Positions 1 to 8,362 of a DNA stretch of 64,000 nt are shown piece after piece; positions within the stretch are counted from its first letter, which is position 1, and every line of letters starts with the position of its first letter. The stretch comes from Liriodendron chinense (lineage: Eukaryota > Streptophyta > Magnoliopsida > Magnoliales > Magnoliaceae): the NCBI GenBank assembly GCA_003013855.2, contig ML058548.1:124001-188000 (forward strand). Reading direction: 5' to 3'. Made by a program: the position numbers and the translations under genes. The notes under the pieces are model-generated. The model saw only the letters and a program-made list of their open reading frames with translations. It searched no databases and had not been told where the DNA came from.

Positions 1-584
1 CAAGCCAGGACCGTCCCTCTCTAGCTAGGTCTTGGTGGGGTGGTACCCAATTCGCATCCGAAGTGCACCAAGGGTGAGGTCGAGTCATGCACGCACCATA
101 TCATGGCCGTCCATCAGGTGGGCCCAATGTCAATGTTCCCTAAACCAAGACCGTGGCCTGGAGCATTAATGAAGTAGGTTCACATGTACGAGACAGTAGA
201 CAAGGAAATGATAACAAAACATCCATATTTAGCGTACGTTTGTGTGGCCCACCTAATGAGCGGACCAGACTTTCTTTTGGGATTGGACACATTCATTTGA
301 ACCTATGTCTGATGAACATCCAGGATTTCTTACACGTGCACATCTGGGTCAGATTCATACGCCCATTTATCCATTTTGGGAGTAGTTTACTTTCACTTTC
401 TCTCAGCTTTTCAAAGGAAATGAAAAACGGGGAGCTTTAAGTCAATGTGAGTAGGTGCAGGTATAAATTCCCTCTCGAGGATGACGAATTATAGGATATC
501 ACCATAAATCCATATCGTTGATCTGTTAGACCAAGCCCAAAAGTATACCATATTAGTAGATCCCAGCTATCAATCTCTGGGTGT
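1..584. other. Intergenic DNA, nothing recognised
   Basis: No conserved protein, RNA gene or bounded repeat is visible. It holds the scattered GGGCCCA and GTCCATCA wording found throughout the window, probably old transposon debris. Confidence 0.5.
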
Positions 585-760
585 CTTGCCTGCTAGCCCA
601 GCTGGAAGACGCCTGGGTGTTTTAACCGCAGGTCTCAGGTTCCAAATGGTGAGGATACACACTAACCCCACTGGTGTCTGGTAGGTGCATCGTGTGACTA
701 ACCGTGTGGGTGCATTGTGCAGCTAGCAGGGGGGTGTATTGCACGACTGAAAAAAGAAGA
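585..760 (+). repeat. Possible tRNA-derived SINE fragment
   Basis: A TAGCCCAGCTGG segment at 594-605 resembles a polymerase III A box, and AGGTTCCAAAT at 637-647 resembles a B box. The spacing of about 30-40 bases is as in a tRNA or tRNA-derived SINE. The intervening CCTGGGTG...TTTTAACC...GGTCTCAGG wording is also SINE-like. No clear 3' tail or target duplication is visible, so the boundaries are approximate and this could be chance similarity. Confidence 0.33.
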
Positions 761-1690
761 AGCTATAAATGTTTGGAATTGTTATATCAAGGAGATTCTA
801 GGGTCATGGCCCATCCATGGTGGAAGGTAACTGACCAATGGTTTGGAATATTGGAGTGTGGGTCCCACCTTTAAGAAAAAAATTGTAAATCATGGCTCAA
901 GGATCTATTAATTCCTATTAAAAATTTCACATCGGATGATTCTATTTATCATCCAATGAATAACTTGTTATAAGAATAATTCGAGCTGACCCAAATTTAA
1001 GGAAGCCCATTCCAAAAGGCACATACCAGAGTCCTTGGTCTGGGGTGGCCTAAGGATATACGATGACGGCTTGATGATGCCTAATTGTCACCTGTCACCT
1101 ACAATTGAAGACCATCAACAATCATTCACCCAGGAGATAAATGATACCGAGCACCCCAAGTTACCTATGGTCTATAGCTCGACCACTTAAGGGTGGTCCG
1201 TGATGCCGACCACCGGAGGAGGATCGTGATTCCTTTCTATGCTTACAAAGCTACTCTGACATGATTGGGTGGCATAATCTTACTAAAATAGAGGCTCTAC
1301 TAAGGTATCCTATAAATAAGACTTGGATCTATAACAAAAATATCTTAGCCTTCAAATATTTATTCTCTCAATCTTACAACCAACCTGACTTAGGCATTGG
1401 AGATTTTCTATTGCACTGCTGCACCTCCCTCAACCTATTAACATTGTTATTGCAGGTTAAGTAGATTAGAAGAGCCTTTATATTAAAGGTTACATGGCTG
1501 ATACCATCCATCCAAATCTGTTGTACAAAATCCAGCGAGCACATAACCAATAATAAAATGGATCGTCAAAATCATTAATAGAAATGTGACGATACACCAT
1601 AAATTCGTGTGCCATGAGAGCACCGTATCATTTCTAAAGAAAAGGGGTAGTTGTATAATAAGTAAATATCCAAACCACCAAGGGCATTTC
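761..1690. other. Intergenic DNA upstream of the SAUR gene
   Basis: AT-rich sequence with no recognised repeat boundary. I read 1400-1700 for the auxin response element TGTCTC or its complement GAGACA and found none. The nearest GAGACA seen is about 1.5 kb upstream of the gene (190-195). Auxin control of this gene is therefore not evident from the proximal sequence. Confidence 0.45.
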
Positions 1691-1703
1691 TGTATTTCAG
1701 TCG

Positions 1704-1711
1704 TTATAAAA
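1704..1711 (+). promoter_or_regulatory. TATA box of the SAUR gene
   Basis: TTATAAAA lies about 150 bases before the SAUR start codon and just before a pyrimidine-rich leader (CTTCTCC, CTGTCCTCCCTCTCTCCC) that is a plausible transcription start region. It is the only good TATA match in the proximal upstream sequence. Confidence 0.65.
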
Positions 1712-1757
1712 CCACCTTCTCCACAGCTTGGCTGTCCTCCCTCTCTCCCTTCCTCTT

Positions 1758-1854
1758 AACTCTCTCAAAGAAAAGTACACAGAGAATTGGTGTAGAAGTC
1801 TCTCGCTTCTTTCTAACTCTCTCAAAGACGATACACAGAGAATTAGTGTATAAG
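1758..1854 (+). repeat. Tandem duplication in the SAUR 5' leader
   Basis: Units at 1758-1798 and 1815-1854 share AACTCTCTCAAAG, then ACACAGAGAATT, then GTGTA(G/T)AAG, with a few differences. The repeat period is 57 bases including a short spacer. It lies wholly within the predicted untranslated leader. The second copy contains a TAG at 1844-1846 in frame with the SAUR start, so the protein cannot extend upstream into it. Confidence 0.75.
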
Positions 1855-1861
1855 CCAGACA

Positions 1862-2320
1862 ATGTCTATCTGCTTCGAGAAATGCAGCAGAATCCGCCAC
1901 ATCGTCAGGCTCCGACAAATGCTGCGCCGCTGGCGCACCAAAGCAGCGTGCGCCGCACGCATCTCAGCCGCAGGTAACGGCTCCTCCAACCGGATCCCAT
2001 CCGACGTCCCCGCGGGACACGTGGCCGTCTGCGTGGGCACCAATTCGAGGAGGTTCGTGGTCCGTGCGAGCTACCTAAACCACCCCGTCTTCAAGAAGCT
2101 CCTCGTCCAAGCCGAGGAGGAGTACGGTTTCAGCAACCATGGCCCGCTCGCCATTCCCTGCGACGAGTCCGTGTTCGAGGAGATCCTCCGGTTCTTGACT
2201 CGGACCGATTGCGGCCGGTTCGCCACGCTCGAGGACTTCAAGAGGTGCTCGAGGAATCTCGACTTCTGGCCCGAGTCTCGGCCTCTCCTCCGTGGCATAT
2301 CTGACAAATCGGTCTGGTGA
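1862..2320 (+). CDS. SAUR family (small auxin-up RNA) protein
   Basis: An intronless 152-residue protein with the SAUR domain at about residues 46-113. Seen: the VPAGHVAVCVG start of the domain, RRFVVRASYLNHPVFKKLL, AEEEYGF and the IPCDESVFEEILRFL end. Before it is a basic segment (IRHIVRLRQMLRRWR, residues 11-25) that could bind a membrane or act as a targeting signal. After it is a 39-residue tail ending NLDFWPESRPLLRG...KSVW, which I associate with a SAUR subgroup having an extended C-terminus. Known for the family: many SAURs bind and inhibit PP2C.D phosphatases, so plasma-membrane proton pumps stay active and cells expand; whether this subgroup does so is inference. ATG 1862 is chosen because an in-frame TAG lies at 1844 and position -3 is A. 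Codons are GC-rich compared with the AT-rich flanks. It looks intact and no neighbouring SAUR copy is visible. Confidence 0.93.
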   Translation: MSICFEKCSRIRHIVRLRQMLRRWRTKAACAARISAAGNGSSNRIPSDVPAGHVAVCVGTNSRRFVVRASYLNHPVFKKLLVQAEEEYGFSNHGPLAIPCDESVFEEILRFLTRTDCGRFATLEDFKRCSRNLDFWPESRPLLRGISDKSVW

Positions 2321-2690
2321 GTCATCACTGGTCTGCATCGACTCGGGCGAGTCGGGACGACGTGGTCCTCTCTTTCGGGGAATTTGGTCCTACCCAAGTC
2401 TTAGAATCAAGAATGATACTCGTTTGGCAATTAAGAATGAAAGACTCGTCAGACTCGTTTGAGTCGACTCGGACGAGTCTACCGAGTCCGGCGAAAAAAA
2501 ATATTTTTTCATCACCCATTGAGAAGAAAGGGTAGCTGGGGTTGTTTTTCTTCCTTTTTTCTGCTTATTATTATTAATTTTCTATTTTGGGTGGGCCCGC
2601 TTTTCGCTCCGGAAGGATATATTTGGAGATGGCAATGAGGATATTTGACCGAGTCGTCCCGTGTTCGGATCGGAGGAAGGAATAAATAGA
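2321..2690 (+). other. SAUR 3' flank rich in GACTCG/CGAGTC
   Basis: The first 170 bases after the stop carry many GACTCG or CGAGTC words in both orientations (for example GAGTCGACTCGG near 2461), able to pair with each other. More occur at 2650-2735. AATAAA at 2681-2686 is a possible polyadenylation signal, which would put much of this in the 3' untranslated region. I do not see the DST instability element reported for some SAUR mRNAs. Confidence 0.45.
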
Positions 2691-2883
2691 AGAAAACGTA
2701 CGAGTCGACTACTCAAGAACGAGTTGACTCATCTCTTCTCACTCTCTCTCTCTCTCTTCCTCTGTTTTGTAAATGCTGTAATATTCATTGATTAATGAAT
2801 TTGAGTACTAAAGGACATTTGAAGAACATGGCTTGCGTTTTTATTTTATTTCGTTTCTGACTAAAACTCCTATGTTTGTTTTA

Positions 2884-3235
2884 CACCATTTAAAAAATGT
2901 TGGTGACTCGTCGAACATACACGTGGCAAAGTTGAACGGAAATGTAGACCGTCCAAATCCCTGATCCAACTGTGGATGTAGCATAACTGAAAAATCGCAA
3001 AGAGAAGATACTATTAACCATCTGATTTTCTCTTTGAATTTAGACCACTCATTGTTTCACTTTTAACCATCAAAGAGAAATCAATTGGACGAGTAGGATT
3101 GTTTGAACGAAGAGATTTTGTATATACCCTCCATCAACAATGGGGCCCACAATTTTGATGGTCTGGTAGCTGTACATTAGTGCCACATGAGAGGAGGATG
3201 GTTCACCACCATTTTCTAAACGGTGCCGCGTTGCG
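2884..3235. mobile_element. ACCACCATTTT-family MITE, copy 1
   Basis: A unit of about 350 bp with inverted ends: CACCATTTAAAAAATGTTGG on the left and CACCACCATTTTCTAAACGG on the right. The inner wording (CTAGACCGTCC or similar, AACTGTGGATG.AGCATAA, CCAC.CATTGTTT) recurs at 16282, 24830, 36617 and 42911. It is non-coding. The superfamily is not established because I could not define a target duplication. Confidence 0.6.
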
Positions 3236-3256
3236 TTTCACGGGTGGAGAAGTCTA

Positions 3257-3620
3257 GGATAGCTCACCACCACTTTAGAGTTGCTGTGAATCTTACACCG
3301 TACACATGGCATCGTTCTACCTTCGATCCAGACGTTGAAAATCGCTTACCGGATTTTGAATGGACTGAAAACTAAAAATTACGCTTACAAGATGATAGTA
3401 AGTGTCTGATTTTTCCTATGGAATTTGGACCGCTCTTTATTTACGTTTATCCATTCATTTGATAGATACCACTTGGACGGTTAGGATTGCTTGATCAGTG
3501 CGATTTTTGAGATATGCTGCTTAAAGGTGTTCCATCCAGGATGGCCGTACATCAATGAAACACGTGTGGAGGATGAGTCATGTGAGTGTGATCTTCGTGG
3601 GATTGTGATCCTCATTTCAC
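3257..3620. mobile_element. ACCACCATTTT-family MITE, copy 2, truncated
   Basis: It repeats the body of the preceding element (GTCTGATTTTTCC...GGACCGCTCTTTATTTAC...CGGTTAGGATTGCTTGATCAGTG) directly after it. The left end CTCACCACCACTTTAGAG is recognisable, but no matching right terminus is seen. It may be a tandem or secondary insertion. Confidence 0.45.
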
Positions 3621-5487
3621 ATGATTTGGATACACCACTTACAATTCCTCAGTTGTGCAAGACAAGAGCATGTTCATTAAAAAGAGAAAGTTTAAGGTAC
3701 AACCGGTTGGACTTTAATCAAAGGTCCATCCAGCTAATAACTTCAGCTTGTCACGTACGTGAAAAATCAAGCCCTTCCAGTAGGTTGGTATCACTATGAG
3801 GACTACCTAATACAAAATCAGACCTATCCAACATCACTTGGGCCCTACCAAAGAAAATAATAGATAGCCAATGATGGATAACAACATAGAAATATGGTCC
3901 GAAATTAAGTGGATGTGGATGATTCTTTTCCTAAATGTTTCTTATAATGAGGTCAAATTATTGGACGGATCAGATATTTCACCACACGAATGGTTGGAGA
4001 TTCTCCATTGGGTGCATAGTATCTTAGTGTCCAGCCCGTTGGACTTGACATTCTCAATAGAAAAAGCCAGTGTAAATAGTGAATCTGTTGTTGTCACGGG
4101 CGCTTTCCACCTCAGTCTGCCCCTTTACTTTACAAGTGGGTGTACGATCCATGAATCTGGATCGTCTAACAGGTGGACCTCACTATGGATGACATCATTT
4201 CGATGGTGTGGCCACCTAATATGCGAGTGACATTATTTTTGTAAGCATGAGCTAAAAATAGTATACCAATTTTAAAATATTCAATTATGAAATTGCCTTA
4301 AATGCATGATCATGGTCGTCTACTTCGTTGCAAGAGCATGTGTAGAAACCAAGAGCCGTTTACAAGAGATTGATTTTCAATCATGGGGATTACATTTGAT
4401 ATGATGAGGTTTCTAACAGAGAAATAGGTTTATAGGGGAATTATTTCTCTAGCTCTATGGCTTAAGAGAGATGTCTCGTACCAAGCTCCACACTTATATT
4501 TACCAATTTTCATCTTAGAGAAATCTCGCTTAGATACTAATTTGAGTGTCTTATGTTATGGTGGCAACGAGGTGTATAGAACATGCTCTCTATTAATAAG
4601 AAAATTCAATTTACACTATCTAATTATCTAGATCAAATGTAAGCCTTTGGAGACTAATCTTCTCTAGGGGATGACATCTCATTAAATCTAAGTGTATCAG
4701 AAATAATTTGTCTCAATCTCTAATTGCTTGTTCTACACTGTTGATTTGATCACGCTCAATCGAACTAGTTTGATTTCATATTTACATGTTTATAAATCCT
4801 AATGCTCTAATTGAGAGACACTTATCTACTTTTGAGATCAAATACAATTTATTTTTGTAAACTTAACTAATTAAAATCCATTGAAAATAATAATATATAA
4901 TATTTTTGAAACTCTTGTAATAAAATTCGACCATTTATTCAATCTGATGCCTTAAATAAGACTATCGTGTGTTGTCACTACCATGCAATCGTATATGATC
5001 TTCCTCTAATCCATCTTCATAACTTGATTTTGATTAATTAGTTGCTTTCCTAGTTGAATTTGTGCGCATGGCCTTGAGAATGTACACCAAAAAGCATTGT
5101 CACCCCATCACAACCTTATCATGTAGAATAAAGTTGTTACTTACGAGGCTGGCGAAGTTACAAAACGGCTAGATTGGAATTCATATGTCACTTGTAGGTA
5201 ACTAGTCTCGCAGCACATATGATGTAATTCATATATAGATCATGGATTAAGAGTTCTCCATCTACACGATCATCACACGGGATCTAATCGATCAATTAAT
5301 GATCCATCCCCGATGCAATTTATAACCATACACGATTTCACTAGGTACGGTGTCGATCGATGTCGATCGTGCCGATATATATAAGATCACATTCTAATTA
5401 TCTCATACATCAGGGTAGAGGCACATCTCATATGTATATGCATCTCAATATATATCATTCCTAGTTTGCGTACCTGCATAGTGATCT
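3621..5487. other. AT-rich intergenic DNA
   Basis: About 1.9 kb with no recognised gene or bounded repeat. Short open frames exist (one of 119 codons at 3871-4230) but none resembles a known family. The segment ends at the TG start of the Copia LTR. Confidence 0.5.
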
Positions 5488-6087
5488 TGTTGGACAGAGC
5501 CCTCAATTTGGACGTAAGGGGGTTTTGGGTGACCGACCGGACATGGTCGGGCAATCGAAACTCCCCCCATTATGTAGATTGGTCTCTGGATGGTTTTAGG
5601 TAGGTTCGGGCAACCGAACTTAGAGTCTCGGGTGCCCAATACTCTTCAGTTTTTTGGTAAAACTCTTTAGATGTTTTCTTGTAAGTTTAAGTGATCGAAC
5701 TTATGTTGTTGGGTGACTGAAGATGGTCTCAGGCGCCCAATAGTGTCGGTTGCTGTTACGCAGTTTGCACGATTTTGCGTAAATTATTTCTATTTTATGT
5801 TAGAGCTTATAAAAGCAGATATAATTGGGTTATAGGATATTGCTAATTCATTCTAAACAAGAGGTTTAAAGAGAGTTTTAGTGAGAGAGAGCTTGTGTTT
5901 TCTCTTGGGGGCTTTGTCTTGAGTTGTTCATCTCTTGTACTTTTGAATTCATATTGATCGCTTTGTGCTATGGTTTTTTTTCGTAAGGGTTTTCCATGTA
6001 AAATTCGGATTGTCTCGTGCATGTTGATTTTCTTGTGATCGTGTTGCTTCTTTAATTCTCCTCTGTGCTTTCACGAGGTTCCCAACA
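5488..6087 (+). mobile_element. 5' LTR of a decayed Copia retrotransposon
   Basis: 600 bp starting TGTTGG and ending CCAACA, so its ends are inverted, and followed two bases later by a tRNA-Met primer-binding site. It contains a TATA box (TATAAAA, 5808-5814) and repeated GGGTGACCGA / GGGCAACCGA / GGGTGACTGA words in the presumed U3. No 3' LTR or flanking duplication was found, so the element lacks its 3' end. Confidence 0.75.
5808..5814 (+). promoter_or_regulatory. TATA box of the Copia LTR
   Basis: TATAAAA in the 3' half of the LTR, about 275 bases before the LTR end, the expected place for retrotransposon transcription initiation. The element is decayed, so activity is doubtful. Confidence 0.5.
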
Positions 6088-6089
6088 AG

Positions 6090-6100
6090 TGGTATCAGAG
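6090..6100 (+). other. Copia primer-binding site (initiator tRNA-Met)
   Basis: TGGTATCAGAG two bases after the LTR end matches the standard sequence complementary to the 3' end of initiator tRNA-Met, used to prime minus-strand synthesis in most plant Copia elements. Confidence 0.85.
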
Positions 6101-6141
6101 AGTACATTGGGTAACACTTTTGAATTTGAAGACAAGCTTTT

Positions 6142-6397
6142 ATGACATTTAAAATGAAGTTCGACGTGGATAAGTATTCTGACAAAAATAATTTTAAACT
6201 ATAGAAGGTGAAAATGGAAGGCCTTCTAGTTTAGCAAGGGCCTAAAGAAGTGCTTGGGAAGCGACCAGAATCTATGTCAGAAGAAGATTGGAACAAGCTT
6301 GACAAGAAAGTCAAAATCTTTATTCAATTGTGCCTGATGGATGACGTCCTTTATAATGTCATGAGGGAGAAGACGGCAACTGATACATGGGTGAAAC
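6142..6397 (+). pseudogene. Copia gag, N-terminal part (interrupted)
   Basis: The frame starting at 6142 has the usual start of a plant Copia capsid protein: a KFDVDKY motif, K.KMEGLLV, WNKLDKK and IQLCLMDDVLYNVM, ending WVK at the insertion point. Two in-frame TAG codons fall where the family has Trp (before KVKMEG) and Gln (before QGPKEV), as expected of a long-silent copy. The reading stops at 6397 where a Gypsy-type LTR is inserted, and it resumes at 10740. The protein would package retrotransposon RNA; this copy cannot make it. Confidence 0.85.
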
Positions 6398-6400
6398 TAT

Positions 6401-6457
6401 AACGCCCCAAAATTTCGGCTCTCGTGGACAACACAATAGGCCGAGTTTTGGGGTGTT
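6401..6457 (+). other. Hairpin at the 5' end of the Gypsy-type LTR
   Basis: AACGCCCCAAAATTTCGGC (6401-6419) is the near-complement of GCCGAGTTTTGGGGTGTT (6440-6457), with one length difference and a wobble pair. The loop is about 20 bases. Confidence 0.7.
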
Positions 6458-7577
6458 AACAGGAATGTGTTAAGGATATACTTCTACACATTCGTCTTTA
6501 TTTCCCACATTCATGGCATTCATAGCAAAATGACGGAATTCAAGATTCTTATTCAAAGTTTTTCTGCTCTACGTTATCAAGATAATGACATTAAATCATA
6601 CAAATTACATAATATTCTACTTTCTAAACTCAATGAGGGGCTTATTACAAGTTACATGAAAATAAATCTACTCTACAAAGATAATAAACATAATCCATCT
6701 TCAAGTCGCTTCGGTTTCATCGTCCATCATTTGCTGCTACGAGCCTTTGAGCACCTCATCGTAGTGTTTGATTCACTTACTGGATCTTCACCTGGATTAT
6801 CTGAAATGTGGTTGGATAGCGTTAAACGCTATCATAGTGGGGAATATCCCTCCAAGACAGTTATGATAATAATAATGGCACAGAGTAAACGCAAGCAGGA
6901 TATTATCATTTAATCAAATCAAAACAACTTAGTAAAAGATCTTCGTTAATGCAATGCATGACATGCATACTCTGGCTAAGGCACCCTGACTAAATAAGAC
7001 GGGACTTATTCTAACTCTTCTCATCAGCCACTAGTCACCAGAGTCCACGATGAAGTAAGTAATTCCACAACTTCATGTTAACAAAACCCAACCAATGGAG
7101 GTGATGGCCACCCATCCCCCTACCATAAGCTAGCGCCGTAGCGCCCGCAGGGCTGACCCACCAAGTCAGGTCCAGTGAATGCATGATTAGTTCCATCCTA
7201 TAATTAAGTAGTTTAACATCCAGCCAATTAAACAATGTTAATGATGAATGACCACTTCTTACCCACAATTAGTTTAAGGAAGCTCAAGGTCACTATGGGG
7301 GCTCGTCACCCAGCATACACCGATAGCTCAGGCTTACTGGCCCATACTACCAACCCTGGTGTAGACACCCCACCTTCGGCTACACTGTTGGTAGAGATAG
7401 CTGGATGAATGGAGGACCATACCCCCAAATCCCATGTCCAAACTCAGCCAAACTCACCCTTGTAAGCCCCAATCCATAGCCTAACTCAAGCCTGAACCCA
7501 GTCAACTCGCCCCTAAACATCAGCCTGAAAAACCCCTCACAACAAAAATCAGTCAAAAAATCATTAAAAAGTCAAAC

Positions 7578-7722
7578 TCACTGAGTCAACCGGCTGGGTC
7601 AACCCGCTGAGTCAAATCACCGAGTCAACCCGCCCGTCGAGTCAAATCATCGAGTCAACCCGCCGAGTTAAATCACCGAGTCGACCCACTGAGTCAACCC
7701 ACCGAGTCAACCCATTGAGTCC
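7578..7722 (+). repeat. GAGTCA-motif array in LTR copy 1
   Basis: About ten GAGTCA words occur in degenerate units such as CCGAGTCAACCCGC and CTGAGTCAAATCA. Three read TGAGTCA. The array ends about 100 bases before the TATA box, in the U3 position. Confidence 0.8.
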
Positions 7723-7825
7723 AAACAGCAACCCCGAGGCATGTCTGTATCACGCGCTGGAACCCGAGGAGCGTCCGTGTGGAGGCCGCCCAAAATTATT
7801 TACGAGAACTGCCACTCTCCAACGC

Positions 7826-7833
7826 TATAAATA
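7826..7833 (+). promoter_or_regulatory. TATA box of LTR copy 1
   Basis: TATAAATA followed by CCCCCCTCCCC. The same core is present in the other two copies (32771-32778 on the - strand, 63471-63478 on the + strand). Confidence 0.7.
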
Positions 7834-8346
7834 CCCCCCTCCCCTTCTCATTTCAACATCGAACCAAATCAAATCCCTCTGAAGCTAGCCCGAGTGCAAT
7901 CCACCCTTTAGCCCATTCCTCTACCAAGGAGAGCCCGAGTGAGGAGAGCCTAGCCCTGGTCCAGCCCAGCCTGACCATTGGTCCAAGTCTCCCAAGCCAT
8001 CCTAGTCTTGATCCAGCCACTCGAAGCAATCCTTGCGACACCTCCGTCCATCTAGCTACTCTTCTTCAAGCATCATCTCATTTGCATCTAGCATAAGTGC
8101 AACATTTACTTTTCTTCCAACCCCCCTGCTTCACTACAAGCACTTTGATTGTTCAAACACACAGCATGCATCTTGCATAAAGCACCTGTCAGTTCGAGCG
8201 TATGCTCTAGGCTTGCCTGTTAATGGAAACATGCCCATCAGAAACTCTTACTGTTCAGACCCGCATTCATGCATCATGTCATCTATGAGACTATACGAGG
8301 ATTAAATCAGACTTTCAAGTATTAGTTTGATTCTGTGAAGTAGAGA

Positions 8347-8362
8347 CCGTACTTCGGTACGG
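8347..8362 (+). other. C(TTCG)G hairpin in LTR copy 1
   Basis: CCGTAC-TTCG-GTACGG forms a perfect 6-bp stem with a TTCG loop closed by C-G, the especially stable tetraloop class in RNA. It lies about 515 bases downstream of the TATA box, so it would be transcribed. The - strand copy at 32096-32111 keeps it with one mismatch. Confidence 0.7.

Noticed and set aside
3871..4230. 119-codon open frame on the + strand
   Set aside because: No recognisable family, no promoter context, and wording (GGTCCGAAATTAAG, GGTGGACCTCACTATGG) typical of the dispersed repeats.
6467..6913. 148-codon open frame on the + strand
   Set aside because: It lies inside the Gypsy-type solo LTR and resembles no protein family.
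7779..8305. Two overlapping open frames (105 and 90 codons) with a similar frame at 63620-63922
   Set aside because: Conservation between the sites is explained by both lying in copies of the same LTR; the frames have shifts between copies and no recognisable domain.
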